Shown here: piece by piece, positions 63,449-64,000 of the stretch | Numbering within the stretch: position 1 is the stretch's first letter | Layout of the letters: each line of letters begins with the position of its first letter | Assembly: GCF_019649055.1 (NCBI RefSeq) | Contig: NW_026570264.1 | Span: forward strand, 62,001 to 126,000 | Source: Paramacrobiotus metropolitanus | Lineage: Eukaryota; Tardigrada; Eutardigrada; Parachela; Macrobiotidae | Direction of reading: 5' to 3' | Length of the DNA stretch: 64,000 nucleotides | Program-made: the position numbers and the translations under genes | The notes under the pieces: generated by a model | Told to the model about the DNA's origin: nothing | Seen by the model: the letters and a program-made list of their open reading frames with translations, nothing else | Database searches by the model: none

Positions 63449-63951
63449 TTAATCAATCGTAGACGTCCCGCAGCGCATATACTGCTTCCACGAATCACTC
63501 ATGATCTTCCGACCGCCGCTGGTGTGCTTCTTCCCCGCCGATCTCCGCGCCGGACGTCGACGCATTCACGTTGACGCTCCCGCAGTCCGATCCGCCGGTC
63601 GCCCAGCCACGCGTGCATCGTCCCGATGTTTTGCGTGAAAATGCTGGGGGAAAATCCCTGATCGACCTCGTTGGTCCAGGCGATGGCCTCCTCCAGGGTG
63701 CGGTATTTCAGGACGTATAAAATGGGGGCACAGGTCTCTTTCAGAATAATGACGGAATTGTGCTGTAGGTCGGGGATGACGGTCGGTTCGACGAAGTTGC
63801 CGCTCGCGGGATGTTAGATAGGTTTCCCGCCCACCAGGACGCAGCCGCCGGCCTACTGGGCGTCGGCGATGGTCTGCTGGTACAAAGAGACGCCCGCCGC
63901 CGTGTGCATTGGGCCATACAGCGTTTCCGGGTCCAGTGGATCGCCTTCCAT
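63449..63951 (-). pseudogene. ALDH7A1 (antiquitin)-like aldehyde dehydrogenase fragment
   Basis: The minus-strand translation matches the C-terminal third of antiquitin: GDPLDPETLYGPMHTAAGV, GNFVEPTVIPDLQHNSVIIL, KETCAPILYVLKYRTLEEAI, AWTNEVDQGFSPSIFTQN and, in shifted frames, SDCGSVNVNASTSGAEIGG and KHTSGGRKIMSDSWKQYM. Antiquitin oxidises alpha-aminoadipic semialdehyde in lysine breakdown. Two in-frame stops (TAG after IADAQ, TAA after GGKPI) and two frame breaks show decay. No intron interrupts about 500 bp, and GC content is much higher than the surroundings, fitting a processed or transferred pseudogene copy. It stops near the window edge; the upstream catalytic part is not present before 63951. 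Confidence 0.75.
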
Positions 63952-64000
63952 TAATTAGGATCTATTTAGCATTTAATTCAGCACTGGTTTATTTTTTGAT

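Overview
This window is eukaryotic, most likely from a small-genome invertebrate; the species cannot be told from the sequence. The single-copy-looking genes are short, split by small GT-AG introns, and start with hydrophobic signal peptides. The background DNA is AT-rich and full of eukaryotic mobile elements: an LTR retrotransposon, a non-LTR retrotransposon, a pogo-type DNA transposon and foldback/MITE-like palindromes. There is no bacterial operon structure.

Layout. (1) 1-7.6 kb and 32.4-60 kb hold a dispersed cluster of tiny secreted-peptide genes, in three families named here A, B and C. Family A has two exons: signal peptide, then a propeptide with an LTPxxRxKR dibasic site and a Thr/Glu/Gln-rich tail; copies at 75, 3066, 5953, 44557 and 47060, plus relics. 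Family B has three exons with a YxC..xKD|K boundary; copies at 3788, 32836, 38995 and 49119. Family C has three exons and dibasic-flanked mature peptides, two of them with four Cys; copies at 51199, 54061 and 59247. Within each family even the promoters (TATA box plus conserved upstream blocks) are copied, so this is a tandem/segmental duplication cluster that has taken many insertions. (2) 7615-32386 is one giant Ty3/gypsy-type LTR retrotransposon of 24,772 bp, read on the minus strand. It has 391-bp LTRs (TGTCA...TGACA), a 4-bp GCGT target duplication, a tRNA-iMet primer-binding site, a very large gag, and protease-RT-RNase H-integrase in Ty3 order. Downstream of pol lie about 9.7 kb of accessory ORFs of unknown function, then about 2 kb of repeat-bearing noncoding DNA. 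(3) 34991-36960 is a pogo-like DNA transposon with 28-bp terminal inverted repeats and TA duplications, sitting inside a family A relic. (4) 40499-43791 is a near-intact non-LTR retrotransposon with a restriction-like endonuclease and a poly(A) tail. (5) 54-63 kb has a truncated LINE tail in an intron, several palindromes, a minisatellite, and at the right edge a decayed ALDH7A1 (antiquitin)-like fragment.

The most unusual item is the giant retrotransposon. The two LTRs differ at 4 of 391 positions with no gaps, so it inserted fairly recently. Three in-frame stops and several one-base frameshifts suggest that this copy is dead, unless they are assembly errors. Its post-pol ORFs (about 650, 960 and 1,600 residues once likely frameshifts are allowed for) show no signal peptide or membrane segment and do not look like env. 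One appears to carry repeated winged-helix-like segments. Paralogous duplicons inside the same window give empty sites for both the giant element and the pogo element.
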